Shown here: positions 1 to 12,010 of the stretch, piece after piece
Position numbering within the stretch: the stretch's first letter is position 1
Layout: every line of letters begins with the position of its first letter
NCBI GenBank assembly: GCA_009823505.1
Contig: VZQC01008065.1
Coordinates: forward strand, 879,609-943,608
DNA length: 64,000 bases
Source of the DNA: Rhizomys pruinosus
Taxonomy: Eukaryota > Chordata > Mammalia > Rodentia > Spalacidae
Direction of reading: 5' to 3'
Translations under genes and position numbers: made by a program
The notes under the pieces: model-generated
The model's input: the letters and a program-made list of their open reading frames with translations, nothing else
Told to the model about the DNA's origin: nothing
Database searches by the model: none

Positions 1-230
1 TACCTGGCCTGGCGCGTTATGGCGTCTCCCCTGCGACCCCGGTTCCCGCCCACAAGTCCAGTCGGGACCAGAGCAGAGGGAAACGCGACCCTGCTCACCC
101 GAGCGCGGTCCCTCTGGGCCGGGGACCCCGTAGACGGGTTCACAGCGAGACCCTCTCCCAGCTGCCCCCCGCCAGACCCCGCCTAGAGCTGAGGAGCTGT
201 TTACCCGGCCTGGCGCGTTATGGCGTCTCT
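1..230 (-). promoter_or_regulatory. GC-rich 201-bp tandem monomers, probable L1 5'UTR
   Basis: The sequence at position 1 (tacctggcctggcgcgttat) recurs at 202 with one difference, giving a 201-bp period in CpG-rich DNA that stops abruptly at 230. Rodent L1 promoters are built from tandem GC-rich monomers of about 200 bp. The DNA just right of the array runs through an A/T-rich 13-mer ending TTTTTT followed by AAA (boundary 243/244), which is what the right-hand target-site duplication of a minus-strand L1 should look like. The L1 body would lie left of the window. The unit differs from the 133-bp monomers at 28 and 33 kb. A short GC-rich satellite or CpG-island fragment is the alternative. 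Confidence 0.5.
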
Positions 231-893
231 CAATACATTTTTTAAATTCCCAAACACGCACATAAAGATAGATCCAAGAATACTAGGGGTTACATTGATA
301 TGAATTTTCAGGAAGAGTCAAATGGACCAAAAAGAAACACGGAATTTTCAGATTCCTTGGTGAATATATTCCTATTAATGCTTCTTTTTTTCTGGCTCTA
401 ATTTGAAAACTACTGCAGTCAAACTTACTTTTTTAAAGATGGGTTTGTAAATGTGTTTCTTCACTAGTTATTTTTTCTAATGGCTACACATAATTATCAG
501 AAATTCAATGAACTTGTTTTACCCCGTTATCTCATTTTAAGCAACTCCTGATTTAAATATAGTGACTATTTTTTTGAGATAGTGACTAATTATCAGCACT
601 TAATAACTACAAGTTACATTTTCCAATATCCCACATGCATCATCCATGATTCCTTAAATATGTTTCTGTGTTCAGATTATCACAGCACACAACCATTATG
701 CATAATATTTTTGTTCAAATAACCATTTTTTACTCTGTATATAAGTTCATTAATTTTTCAGTTAACATTAACCACCAATGTTAACAGTTCTTTACTCACT
801 CTTTTAGCACGAAAGACTTCTAAGAAAAAGATTCTGTGATCATGAATATAGTCATTTATATGAGATAAAATAGAAGTAAAATTTATAGTTCCT
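231..893. other. AT-rich stretch, nothing recognised
   Basis: No long reading frame and no recognisable repeat. Positions 231-243 may be the right target-site duplication of the L1 whose monomers end at 230. Confidence 0.5.
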
Positions 894-1046
894 TTTTTGT
901 GTGCGTCTTTTCAAGACAGGGTCTCCCTGTAGACCCACCTGTCCTGGCACTCGCTCTGTAGACCAGGATAGACTTGAACTCACAAAGATCCCCCTGCTTC
1001 TGCCTCCCAAGTGCTAGGATTAAAGGTGTGGGCCACCACGTCCGGC
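894..1046 (-). mobile_element. B1 SINE
   Basis: Read on the minus strand it has the B1 head (ccggacgtggtgg), the 'cctagcacttgggaggcag' block and the 'ctacagagcgagtgcc' block, and ends in an A-rich tail that appears as T/G-rich DNA around 894-910. It is 7SL-derived and mobilised by L1. Several point changes from the other copies here suggest moderate age. Confidence 0.85.
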
Positions 1047-1453
1047 TCAGTAAAATTAATATTTTCAACACATGACAGATTTAAGTTAGTGGGCTTTTAT
1101 CTGTGCTTAAAATTATCTCAAGCATCTCTTGATACAGCGTTGCTTTGGAAAGTCTGCTGATGCTCTGATCTCTTATTCTTTTCTTGTTTTATTCATTTTA
1201 ATGTAATATATGTATTGTCATTTTTGTAAAGATTTGATAATATTAAGCCTCAGACTCTCTACCATACCTTTTCTTGCCTCTTCCACCCCTTTTTCCTATG
1301 AATAGTTTTATTTTTATATTCCTATGAGGAGATACATGATATTATATTTGTCTATAAAGACTAAGGTTCAAAATGAGAAGAAATGTGTTATATTTGTCTT
1401 TATGTCACCAACTTAATTGACTTATATGGCTGTTTTTACTTGCTTTAAATCTT

Positions 1454-1688
1454 TTTTTAATCTTTTTTTCCCATTTATTTTTTTTTTTTTATGTGTAAGT
1501 GTACTGTCTGCATGTAGGTTGGTGCACCCATGTCATGTAATGTCACGGAGGTCAGAAGAGGGCGTTCGATTCTCCTAGAACTGGAGTTTAAGACGGTTCT
1601 TAGCAGTCATGTGGGTACTGGGAATTGAACCAGGGTCCTCTGCAAGAGCAGTCAGTGCTCTTAACCGCTGAGCCATCTCGTCAGCACC
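1454..1688 (-). mobile_element. B2 SINE with target-site duplication
   Basis: The minus strand reads from the tRNA-derived head (tggctcagcggttaagagca) through the promoter B box (ggttcaattccc) to an A-rich tail. A 16-bp direct repeat, acttgctttaaatctt with one mismatch, flanks it at 1438-1453 and 1689-1704 and fixes both ends. It lacks the 18-bp internal duplication seen in three other B2 copies in this window. Confidence 0.88.
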
Positions 1689-1780
1689 ACTTGTTTTAAA
1701 TCTTATGCAAATGATATAACATCATTCTTTTCTATCTTAAACATTCTATTTTAAATACATCCATATGTATTTAAAATAGA

Positions 1781-1871
1781 TAGGCATGCATACATATGTT
1801 TTGTGAATAATCTTGTAATACATACATATAGGCATGCATACATATGTTTTGTGAATAATCTTGTAATAAAT
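1781..1871. repeat. 48-bp tandem duplication
   Basis: A segment starting taggcatgcatacatatg at 1781 is repeated at 1829, two copies with a 48-bp period. The copies are almost identical, so the duplication is recent or maintained. No coding content. Confidence 0.8.
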
Positions 1872-2129
1872 GCTGATGTGTAAGTGCCTCTAGGTATGTG
1901 AATTTGAGTCTTTTGGGTAAATCCTCAGGTTTTGTAGAATTGAGTCTAAGTTATTTACGCTTTTAGTTTCTTGAAGAATCTGCATAGTGATTTTCATGGT
2001 GCATGACTAAGTCGAATTCACCTCACAGCACAAAGCTGCAAATGGTTTCCTTCTGATTGCATCCTCCTCAGGGCTAAAATTTGTGACATCACATTTTCCT
2101 TAATGACATCTCTCCTAACTAGGGTGAGT

Positions 2130-3815
2130 TGGAATCTTAATGTAGTTTTAATTTATATTTCTCAATTGTCTGGGGTGTTATTGAACTTTTTAATACATTT
2201 ATTTGCAATGTGTTCTTCATCTTTTAAGAATGGTCTGCTAGATCATTTCATTGTCCAATTATTTTATTGAGTTTTAGTTATTTTGTTATTTAGATTTTTG
2301 AGTCCTTTGTATATTCTAAATATCAATTTTCTATCAGTGTTAAATCTCATAACGATTATGCAATTCTGTAGGCTGGGTCTCTGATTACGTAGTTATTTTC
2401 CTTTTTAAAAAGGCTTTTAAATTTCATGAAATCCCTTTTGTCAATTGTTGGCATTGTTTAACGACCAACTGGAGTCCTGTTCAGGAACTCCTAATTAATG
2501 TCAATAACATGAAAGTTTTCCTTTAATTTTCCCCATGACAGCTTTAGAGGTTTACATCTTATATTATGATATTTGATCCCATGAAACAGATTTTAATATA
2601 TAGTGAAACACAGATTTGGTTTCATTCTTTTCCATGTAGGTATACAATTTTCCCTGCATCAATTGTTAAAGAGGCTTTCTTTTTCTAATGTGTATTTTTG
2701 GATGTCTGTGTCAAAAAATCTGCTGGCCATAGCTGTGTGCGTTTTTATCTGAGTATTCCATTACTTTGATCTAGATGTCTGTTTTTGTGCCAGTACCATG
2801 CTGGCTTGCTGTCATGTCTCTTGTATAAATTGAAAACACATTTGGTGATACTTCTGGCATAGTATTTTTTCCTTAAGTTTGTTTTGTCTATCTGTGGATT
2901 TGTGTGCATCACTATGAATCTTAATCTACTTTTTTGTTTCTATGCGGATTTATTTTGGGATTTTGATGGGAAGTCCCATTATAGCTGTTTCCCAATATTA
3001 ATTCTACCAATCCATGAGTGCAGGAGCTATTTCCATTTTCTAGTGTCTTCTTTGACATTTTTCTTCAGTTTTTTAAGGTTTTCATTACATAATTATTTCA
3101 TTTCTTGGGTAGACTTTCTCTAAGATATCTTGGGAGATAATTGTGAATGGAATTCTTATCCTGATGTTTCTGAATATTTGTTATCGGTATAAAGAAAGGC
3201 TATAGGGCTGGAGAGATGGCCTAGTGGTTAAGAGTGCTGACTTCTCTTACAGAGGACCCGGGTTCGATCCCCAGCACCCACATGCCAGCCAAGAACCATC
3301 TGAAACTCCAATTCCAGGAGAACTCCAGATCCAGGGGAATCTGAGACCCTCTTCTGACCTCTGCGGCATTGCACAACACGGGTGCACAAACTTGCATGCA
3401 GGCAGTACATTCATACACATACAGAAATAAATAAAATTAATAAAATTAATAAAATTTTTTTAAAAAAAAGAAAGGCTATGTATATGCACATCACTTTTGT
3501 ATCCTGACACACTGCTGAATGGATTTATCAAATCTAAAACTTTGCTAGAGTCATTAGGGTTTCCATATTTATAGCCATACCATCTGAAATTAAGGATAAC
3601 TTGACTCCTGTTATTGTTGTCATATCTCTTTCATTTCCTTCTTTTGTCTTACTGTTAGTTAATACTGCATGAAGAAGATTTAATGAGCTTGAAGAATGTG
3701 CATGTCCATGTCACCTTGATTTTGGTGGAGCTAGTTTGAATTTTTCTCCATTAAGTATGTAGTAGAGTCTGTCAGTATTATTGTTGGTGCTTCGAGAAGG
3801 TCATATTTCAGTTTC
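2130..3815 (-). mobile_element. Old L1 ORF2 fragment, minus strand
   Basis: The plus strand carries diverged versions of landmarks that also occur in the better L1 at 22.8-24.2 kb: the 'gtttttgtgccagtaccatgc' block near 2785, the 'gtgaatggaattcttatcct' block near 3150 and 'aaagaaaggctat' at 3191. The order is the same, so this is the ORF2 reverse-transcriptase to C-terminal part on the minus strand. Many stops and indels show it is old. It is interrupted by a B2 at 3204-3466 and resumes at 3480. Confidence 0.75.
3204..3466 (+). mobile_element. B2 SINE inserted in old L1 (18-bp duplication subfamily)
   Basis: It begins with the typical B2 head (gggctggagagatgg), has the B box (gggttcgatcccc) and ends in an A/T-rich tail. 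The perfect 13-bp repeat aaagaaaggctat at 3191-3203 and 3467-3479 is the target-site duplication inside L1 sequence. It carries the extra 18-bp block (read on the minus strand, ctcctggaattggagttt) that also marks the copies at 25.2 and 60.1 kb. Confidence 0.93.
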
Positions 3816-3980
3816 TTTCTCTGTGTTTAATTAATTTATGGCTATATATTGGTTTAATAATAATTGTCCTCTGCTATGGTATATAAAAGGTTAAGGGTTT
3901 TATCTCCACCATGAGGCTATGTTGGGAGATAACTAAATCCTTAATAGATATAGGCTTCTTGACACATGAGACATGACCTT

Positions 3981-4388
3981 TGTGCTGGATAGCTTTAGTG
4001 TCAACTTGACACACCTGGGTTGAGGGAGCCTCAATTGGGGAATTGGCTCCTTTGGATTGGCCTGTGGCCACATCTGTGGAGTATTGTCTTGATTGTCAAG
4101 CAGTGTGGGAGGGCCCAGCCCACAATGAGTGGTATCACCCTGGGCAGGTTGTTGTGTACCATATAAGAAGGCAGGCTGGGCATGAGCCAAGGGAGCAAGC
4201 CAGTGAACAGCATTCCTCCATGGCCTGTGCTTCAGCTCCTGCCTCTAGGTTCCTGCCCTAATTTCCTGCCTTGGGCTCCCTAAGTGATGAACTGTCACCC
4301 AGGAGATGTAAGCTGAATAAACCCTTTCCTCCCCAAGTTGGTGTTGGTCAGAGTGTTTTGTCACAGCAATGGAAGACAAACTACAACA
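3981..4388 (+). mobile_element. Solo LTR, MaLR-type (LTR family 1)
   Basis: It starts TGTGCTGGATAGC and ends ACAACA, with an AATAAA near 4316 in the expected polyadenylation position. The same roughly 400-bp unit occurs at 13.8, 43.4, 49.6, 54.4 and 57.4 kb. At 49.6-54.8 kb two copies bracket an internal region with a primer-binding site, which shows the unit is an LTR. CCTT at 3977-3980 and 4389-4392 may be part of the target-site duplication. No internal region remains here, so it is a solo LTR. Confidence 0.75.
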
Positions 4389-4571
4389 CCTTGAAGAAGG
4401 TGACTATAAGACCTACTCCTTTTTTGCTCTGTATGTGTGTCATATCTTGAGCAGTTCCTATGAAATGCCTTCCTTCCTTGAAGCACTACCTCACATCAGG
4501 CTACATAATACCAGGGTGTGGGATATGAACTGAAACCTCCAAAGCAGAAAAATAAAATTTTATTTGAATCA

Positions 4572-4676
4572 TGTGTTTGTGTTTGTGTGTGTGTGTGTGT
4601 GTGCATGTGTGTGGCTGTACGTGCACATATCTTAGAAGCCTCAAAAAGTCATATATATATATATATATATATATAT
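4572..4676. repeat. (TG)n and (AT)n microsatellites
   Basis: An imperfect TG run spans about 4572-4613 and a perfect AT run 4651-4676. Short reading frames across them are low-complexity artefacts. Confidence 0.95.
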
Positions 4677-4719
4677 GTTAAACTCTATCAAGTCAAATAA
4701 TTGTGTTTCTAAATATTGT

Positions 4720-5000
4720 TCAGTGTATATCCATACACAGGAGCCTGATTAACCAATCTAGCCTCACTGCTCTTCAAATACTGACTCCCCTTCTCCCAGA
4801 AGTAATAGGTTGCCAATACTCCTCAGCTAAGGCTTTGGCTTCTTACCAGTTTCTCAACTTTTATGCTGGGATTTTATCTACCTTGACCTTACATGGGTCT
4901 TGTGCATGCTGTCCTCATTTCTAGGAGTTAATATGAGTAACTTACCAGCTGTCTGGAGAACTTTTTCATTATGGTCATCAACCACAAGTGGCTCTTAGAA
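4720..5000 (-). mobile_element. Old L1 3'UTR-like fragment
   Basis: This stretch resembles 14,480-14,690 over about 200 bases (shared blocks such as gttgccaata, cttcttac and gtgcatgct). Complementary versions occur at 15.4 and 59.1 kb. The 14-kb copy lies next to other L1-like 3' sequence, so I place the family in an old rodent L1 3'UTR. No reading frame is kept. Confidence 0.4.
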
Positions 5001-5849
5001 TCTTTGACCCTCTTCTTTTGCAATCATCCCTGAGATTTAGTCGACAGAGGTTTAATATAGAAATCCTATTCAGAAATAAGCACTCTGCACTTTCCTATTC
5101 TCTGCATGTTGCCAAGCTGTGCCTGTGTTAATGATGTTCTATGATAAATAAGATTGATAGATATTGTAATCTTAGCTTATACAGAATTGTGGATTTTTAC
5201 AATTTCTAGCTTAATTTTCTCTTTTTTATTGATTGAAATGTCAGGAAAAACCACAGGATGTTAATTGCCCCCTTAAAGAAAGAGAATCTGTTACATGCAT
5301 AGACTAAATAGAGTATGTTTATCTACTGGTAGTTATTAAATGCTGACTGCATGGTATAGGGTAATTATCTAAAATATGAATTCTGTTTTTGTGTAACATT
5401 AATTATCCTCTTCATATCACTTATAATATTGTTGACAATAAACCTTATGTGTGTATCTGAAATAAAAACATTTACACATTTATACCAAAAGGAATTTATC
5501 ACTTACTTAAAGTTTTCAGCTTCAATTTTAGACCATAATTAACTTTATTACCACATTGTGACCACTTTTTATATTGAATTCATTATAATAATTGGACCTT
5601 TATTGATAAATGTGCAAATAAAAGCTGAAAATAAGCATTTTTGGGTTTTATGTTTTTATATTTGTTGCTTTATTGTTTGAGTCTCCTTAGAAAGCATAAA
5701 TCACTAAAATTATCCAGGAATTCATTCAATTTATTACTGGTCTAGGTTGGTACTTGATTAATATTAAATAACAATAATATTTTTGTTATACGAATTTCAT
5801 CACAGACATGACATTAAAAGATTCACTTAGAAGTCTAAGTTCAGTATTC
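5001..5849. other. AT-rich stretch, nothing recognised
   Basis: No feature beyond high A+T content and short homopolymer runs. Confidence 0.5.
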
Positions 5850-6573
5850 ATTAAAAATGACAAAACATTTTAGAATGAAACTAATGAAGTAAAAGACTTA
5901 TATAGTAAAATACTGAAGACATCTAAAAATCAAAAATGATGCCATAAGGAAATACCATACATGCTTATGGAACCATAGCATTAATATTGAGAAAATAAAA
6001 TGTCACAAAGAGCAATCTACAGATTTGACGCAAACCTCAATAAAATTTCAACACAAAATTTTATAGGAATTAAGAAAAATGTACTCAAGTTTAGTATGAA
6101 AACATCAAAGATACCCAAGGATATCCAAACAATCCTGAACAATAAAAGAAAAGATGGCACTATCACCATCTCTAATATCAAATTATTTTAGAGAACTCTT
6201 GTAATATAAACCACATTTTGGTGGCAGAAAAACAGACACATGGATCAAGTTAATAGAACTGAGGAACCAGAGTTAAGGCAACACAATTATAGCCACCTGA
6301 CTTTTAACAAAAAGCCCAAAGACATATTGGAGAAAAGGTCTAACAGAACATCAATAACAAAAGTCTTAAGACCAACAGTTAAACAGCTTCCAAACAACAT
6401 AGGTGCCATCACTGGAGAGAAGAGGCAGTCTACAGAAAAGGAAAATAAAAACTTTACAAAAAAAAATCACACTACTAACAGAAGATTAGTATGCAGAGTG
6501 CAAGAAAAACTTTAACACACACACACATACACACACACAGAGGGATGGGTGGAGAGAGAGAGAGAGAGAGAGA

Positions 6574-6975
6574 AACCTGGAGACGTGGTTCAGTGGTTAA
6601 GAGCACAGGCTGCTTTTTTTTCTTTTTTCTTTTTTTTTTTTTTTTCTCTTTTTGAGACAGGGTCTCCCTGTACCCTCAGCTGTCCTGGAACTCACTCTGT
6701 AGACCAGGATGGCCTTGAACTCACAAAGATCCGCCTGCCTCTGCCTCCAGAGTGCTAGGATTAACGGTGTGAGCCACCACGTCCAGCACACAGGCTGCTC
6801 TTACAGAAGACCTCAGTTGAATTCCCAACATGGACATTGTTGCTAACAACTGTCCATAAGGATCTTACACACTGTCTAATCTCCAGAAGCAGTGTACAAC
6901 ACAGGTGCACGTATCTACTTAAGCAATATACCCCTACACATAAAAATTAAAATAATAATTAAATGTTAAAAATAA
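6574..6975 (+). mobile_element. B2/B3-like SINE split by a B1
   Basis: The head (ggttcagtggttaagagca) at about 6585-6605 and the body from 6800 (cttacagaagacctcagttg) belong to one old tRNA-derived SINE. They are separated by the B1 at 6615-6788. The element sits inside the old L1, giving three layers of insertion. Confidence 0.75.
6615..6788 (-). mobile_element. B1 SINE nested in a B2-like SINE
   Basis: On the minus strand it runs from the B1 head (ctggacgtggtggctcac) near 6785 to a long A-rich tail, seen as the T-rich run 6614-6651. The 11-bp repeat cacaggctgct at 6604-6614 and 6789-6799 is its target-site duplication and shows it inserted into the older SINE. Confidence 0.9.
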
Positions 6976-7520
6976 ATATAAAAAATTAGCACTTGGGGCA
7001 AGAAAATTCAGAGTTCTCAATAGATGAAATGCAAATAGCTGATAAATATCTTTTAAGAAATTACATATTTAGCCATCATGGAAATGCAAATTAAAACTAT
7101 TTTGAGACTGCACTTTACCATAGTCAGAATGGCTAGATCCAAACAATAAATGATGACAAATGCTGGACAGGATGTGGGAAAATGGGAACATTTACTCGTT
7201 GCTGGTGTGAGTGCAAACTGCTTCTGCAGGAAATGGAAACACCTGTGATGCCCAGAGACATGACAGAGAAGCTACACCCATAAAATCTCCACAGCATGGT
7301 AGCTTAACGGGAGATGCATTGCATAATGATACAAACTAGTTGACATACCAATAAGGATGGGTGAAATTTCACAGGATCCCATCTCCAGATAAAGAGCTAC
7401 AAACAATCGATGGATAATGAGGGAAGCAGAATAACTTTTCTCCAAAGACTAGCTACCTGAGATGTTGTTTAATCTGAAATGGACAGACCTAAACACATGT
7501 ACACACAGCACCACTAAATG

Positions 7521-7522
<2 letters not shown>

Positions 7523-7604
<82 letters not shown>
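7523..7604. repeat. (CT)25 followed by (AT)16
   Basis: A perfect CT run (7523-7572) passes straight into a perfect AT run (7573-7604), inside the 3'UTR of the old plus-strand L1. Confidence 0.97.
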
Positions 7605-7607
<3 letters not shown>

Positions 7608-7744
7608 ACAATACTAATCAAAAAATGAGGAGGTTCTGAAAGGGAGTGTGGACATGGGAGGACTTCAAGTGGGGAATAGAAAATATGCAAATGATGGAAA
7701 TATATACTAATGTATGAAATTTTCAAAAAATAACGAAAAAATTA

Positions 7745-10430
7745 TTTTTATAAAGTACTTGCTTTTACCATCAAACTGCTTTACTTTCCAGATATTGACG
7801 ATACTATCCTATTACTAAAGGGATTATATAAGACAGTCTGAAGAAGCAAGAAGAAATCAAAACACTAATGTTTTTTATAGTGCTGGACACCAACAGTAGA
7901 TGGCAATCAACCAAGAGACTCACAGCTAGCCAATGTGCAGAGATAAAAGACTGTGGAGTCCACAGCCCCAAATCAAAATCATGTATCACACCCTCTCCTC
8001 CCATGGATCTTTGATCTTTGCTTAAGAGAGTTCTTTATTCATAATAAAAGAACTGTAGATGATTTCACAACTGGATTAAGGAATGTCTGTTTCTTTGAGA
8101 AAGATTTATCTTGAACTTCTACAACCTCAATGGACAGTGAAGAAAGACTCATATGAAATTCCTTAAATAAAGATTTATTGACATTAAAAAATCTCTCATT
8201 CATGAAACTGTTAGAACAGTCAATGGATTAAATAGAAAATACATATGATGAGCCAGATTTTTAAAATTGTGGTGTTTCTAGGCCACATTATAGTTGTAGC
8301 TAAGTAAATAATCAGATTGACATTTAGCATTGGTATAAACAGCAGATCTGAAATCTGACAATCATCTATGTTTTCAGATAATTCAGGGAACATACTCCAG
8401 ACCCAGGCCTCAACAACACTTTTATGCAAACAGTTTCTGCAGCATCAGTTGGGAAGATAGAAGCTTGATTCTAACTTTATCTTATAGGAGAACCTTGCCC
8501 TTTCATACCCAGACCTAAAATATTTCATACCCATAATGTCAAGCTTCCTCTTCAATTGTCCTCACTCTCTTTAATGAGAATACGAATATGAATATACTGT
8601 TTCCAGTGCTTTTCTTGGCAAACCCACCTCCTTTCACTTACTGTCTTTGGGAGAGTGCAAACTGGGACCCAGTGATGAAGATTAGATGTCCCTATCACAA
8701 GAGTAAATTCCCTATCACAAGAGTAAAATTATCGAGGTTGTTTGCATTGTGGAAAAATAGCTTTTGGTACAAATTTGAGTAAGAGAAGTCATTCCTACAA
8801 AAAATAGCCAAGATTGCAGTTAAATCCCTCCTGGCCACACCAACTCACCTCCCCAACAGAAAGACAAAGATACTTGGGCAATTTAAATTGATGGTTGTGT
8901 AAAACAAAATTAAGCAGCAACTGAAAATGCAAAAGAATGTTCACTAACAATGTTCCATTCTGTCACTTTCTCTATTCCAATTAGAATTTTGAGTTTGCCA
9001 TACATTTTCAAATACAATAAAACTGTCTGAGAAAATATGCAACCTTGATGGGAATGTTGCTGACATAGTATTTCGCTGATCTCATTACCATAACCACAAT
9101 GTGAATAATGTGGTAGAAAGCATCCCTATTTCATCTGTCCAGTATTCAGAAACATGTAAGCCACAAAGATACTGTCTCAAAAATAAAGTTGTGAACTGCT
9201 CTTCCGAAGCCAGAACAATAAAATAAAACGTTAATATTTTCTACAATTTATCTTCATATGTCATACTAGAATCTCAATCCAAGGAAATATACAAATGATA
9301 TTCTATTCTATGTTAAATAAACAAAATTTCAAACCATCAGCTGCTTGGTGTCTCTTTCTTAAAAGAAATTAGTCAGGATGAGAATTATAATTAACTTTAA
9401 ACTTAATATAGGCTTCTGCTGTGAACATTACCTGACATTAAATCCAGCACAAAATCATTCTTAAAGAATTTTAGGGGGATCTCCCAAGACCACCCGAAGC
9501 ACAGGAAGACTGCCAATTATGTTGATCTATGGTATTCCCTCCGTAGAGTAGTTTCCAATGGCAAGATATGTATGAAGGATGCTATGATAACAGTTCCTTA
9601 AAGCAAAAACTGTTGAGTGTTCCTTCCATTGTGAAGGAGTCCATCCATAACCTATGGATGAGGACAGTGAAGTTGGTGCTCTGTGCCACAGGAGGATGTC
9701 ATTTTCTCAACCTTCCTCTTCATGTAATAAATGGCTCCAAATATCATGCTTTGTAGCATGTAAGCATGTGTCAATGTATGCTATGCTAATTAACATAAAG
9801 GAAAAAATTGTTAAAGATATAGAGCAATTGTCTGGAGTCCTCACAAAGCCCTGTATCCAACCCCTAGTACTAAATAAAAAAATAGAATAAAGAAAATATA
9901 AGAAAAAAAAAGAATTTTAATTATAATTAAGAAATAATTTACAAATTGTTTTTCAACATCTGTCAATTGATATAACTATAAGCATATTATGTAGTTTATT
10001 TAATGTATAATAAATATTTAATGAATAATTGATAAGTAAATTATGTATTTAATTGAATTTCATGTTTTCAATGTTCACTTTAAAATGTAAAAAACCCTAA
10101 GCATTTATCAGGTCAAAGCAATATTTCTGTGATTTTTTTTACAGTGCTACAGCATAAATGGTATACCACAGAAATAAGTCTCCATACCAACTCCTAGGAA
10201 TTCTTAACTCAAAAAGTGCTTAATCATGTCTTGTAAAACTAAACAACAGATCCATAAGAGCTTTGCATTATGTACAAGCATCACAGAATACTCAATATTG
10301 CTATCCTTTTCTTAGCATAAATCATTATAATCCCTTAACTAGATTTATCATTACTTTTTGTGAAAATGTATTCACTCAATACAGGATAACTACCCATCTG
10401 CCAAGCTCAATTGGAGATACTAGGAATACG
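7745..10430. other. AT-rich unique-looking stretch
   Basis: No SINE, L1 or LTR recognised. A 17-bp word (cctatcacaagagtaaa) is duplicated at 8691 and 8711 with a 20-bp period. Reading frames here are short and not protein-like. Confidence 0.5.
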
Positions 10431-11186
10431 GTTGCAAACTAAAGAAGGTAAATCTACCAATCTTATTGAAGCTTAGATTCCAATAAAGAAGCAAGAGATC
10501 ATAAATATAATTAGTAATTTATAAAGGTGATTACAAGAAAGGATGTACTAAAGGCTTCTGAGCTTAACCTATGTGCTAATAGGATTCTGTCTTTGAAGAA
10601 AAAGCCAGAGAAAGGCAGCAGCAGAAAAGAGCAGAGGCAAATTTAGATTCTGAAGAGGATTAAGGGAGATATGATGATGGATGGGGTAGAATATTCAACA
10701 GTGAAGCAAATTAATGGTCGTGTGTTGACTACGTAAATAAAGACAGGAATATCGTAAGTGGGTGTGCAGTGAAACAGAGGAGTCAAAGATACCCCAAAAG
10801 TGATTCCTGAGGTGGAAAAATAAAGCTCGCAGCAATAAAGAAGCTGAATGATCTGAGTATATTTGGGGTATAAAAGAAAAAAATTAAGTTTTAAACAGTT
10901 TTGACTAAAATTGTAAAAGAAAGTTCCTTCTATAAACAACTTTCTATTCAGATCTGAGCTAAAGACATTAGGGGGAGTGTTTAACATGATGATTCTGGAT
11001 GACACCATCAAGAAGAAATAGTTGACAAACATGGGGAAGTGATCAAAGAGTTTATACAGTTCAGTATATATTGATCTGGGAAAACTGAAGCCATCAGTCA
11101 ATGAGCCCAAAGAATGATGAAAAAGAGAAGAAAACAAAACAAAACAAAACACAATGTCCTGGAATCTAAATTTTGAAAGTCAAGGG

Positions 11187-11469
11187 GGTTTGGTTTGAAT
11201 GACAATTTCTCCATAGCCACCTTGAGTTTGAATACTTGGTCAGTTGGAGGTGTGGGCTTGCTGAAAGAAGCAAGCCACTGGAGGTGGGCTTTGAGAGTTC
11301 TTAAGCCTGGTTCCACTTCCAGCTTCCTGTGCCTGGTTGGAGATGTGAGTGCTCAGCTTTCTGCTTCAGCGGCCAACTGCCTTTTCTCCCCACCATGAAG
11401 GACTCTTATTCCTCTGGAATTGTTTGCACAATAACAGCTTTGTTCCGTAAGTTGTTTTGGTCATAATGC

Positions 11470-11532
<63 letters not shown>

Positions 11533-11569
11533 ATTTTTATTTATCATAGCAACAGAAAAGAAACTAATA
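11187..11569 (+). mobile_element. Solo MaLR LTR (LTR family 2)
   Basis: It begins near tttggtttgaatgac, has the 'acttggtcagttggaggtgtgg' region typical of MaLR LTRs and ends near caacagaaaagaaactaata. It matches, diverged, the sense strand of the two LTRs at 52.4 and 54.0 kb. AAGGG at 11,182-11,186 and 11,570-11,574 fits a 5-bp target-site duplication. A (TTTA)n/(TTAG)n run lies near its 3' end. Confidence 0.7.
11468..11533. repeat. (TTTA)n then (TTAG)n microsatellite
   Basis: About eight TTTA units are followed by about eight TTAG units inside the MaLR LTR. The phase changes by one substitution that has spread through half of the array. Confidence 0.95.
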
Positions 11570-12010
11570 AAGGGAGTAGGTGTTTAACCACTCAAAACAA
11601 TGCACATAAATGCATAGGAATAGAATTCAAGAAGGGTGTATTTCCATCTAAAGTTTATTGATTTTCTTAATAATGACAATTTTAGTGAAGTGTCAAAGAC
11701 AGAAGCCTGGAGGAAATGCATTAGAGAAAAGGAGATAAAAATCAAAGGCAGTATAGGTTTTTCAGGGCAGAATTTTACCACTAATGAGACATGGAGGATG
11801 GGGGGATGATAGAAATTGCAAGTCATGGGATGAATGAATTTTTAGAATTTTTTTTTAAATGGGAGAATTTGTAGCATACTTATAAGCTGTTGCAAGTGAT
11901 CAAATAGAGAAGAAAAACATTATCCAGAAGGAAGAATAAACAACTCTGTAATATAGTGCACTTGAATAAGGAAGAGAAGTTGGAGATCAGTGACAACATA
12001 AAAAATATCT

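Larger units (their letters stand above)
5850..7740 (+). mobile_element. Old L1, ORF2 3' part and 3' end, plus strand
   Basis: From 5850 the plus strand reads like the downstream part of L1 ORF2, with the region just after the reverse transcriptase at 6000-6520. The C-terminal region follows at 6980-7260 (around caggatgtgggaaaatggga). A 3'UTR then contains a (CT)n(AT)n tract and ends in A-rich DNA near 7740. Stops are frequent. A nested SINE pair and short (CA)n/(GA)n runs (6515-6573) interrupt it at about 6515-6975. Confidence 0.7.
10430..12010. repeat. Possible ancient mammalian interspersed repeat
   Basis: Flanking an LTR at 11,187-11,569, the two sides read like one diverged old repeat. 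Cues are the 'gaagcttagattccaataaag' block near 10,470, 'gtgtcaaagacagaagcctgg' near 11,690 and 'ggagatcagtgacaaca' near 11,980. I recognise the style of an ancient transposon but cannot name the family. The minus-strand open frame at 10,643-11,152 lies inside it and is probably chance in purine-rich DNA. Confidence 0.3.

Noticed and set aside
1..230. rDNA spacer or CpG-island promoter of a host gene
   Set aside because: No rRNA similarity and no downstream gene. The 201-bp periodicity and flank fit an L1 monomer array better, though not proven.
10643..11152. 169-codon minus-strand open frame
   Set aside because: Lies in purine-rich DNA that looks like an ancient repeat. Composition is Phe/Leu/Ile-rich as expected by chance, with no recognisable domain.
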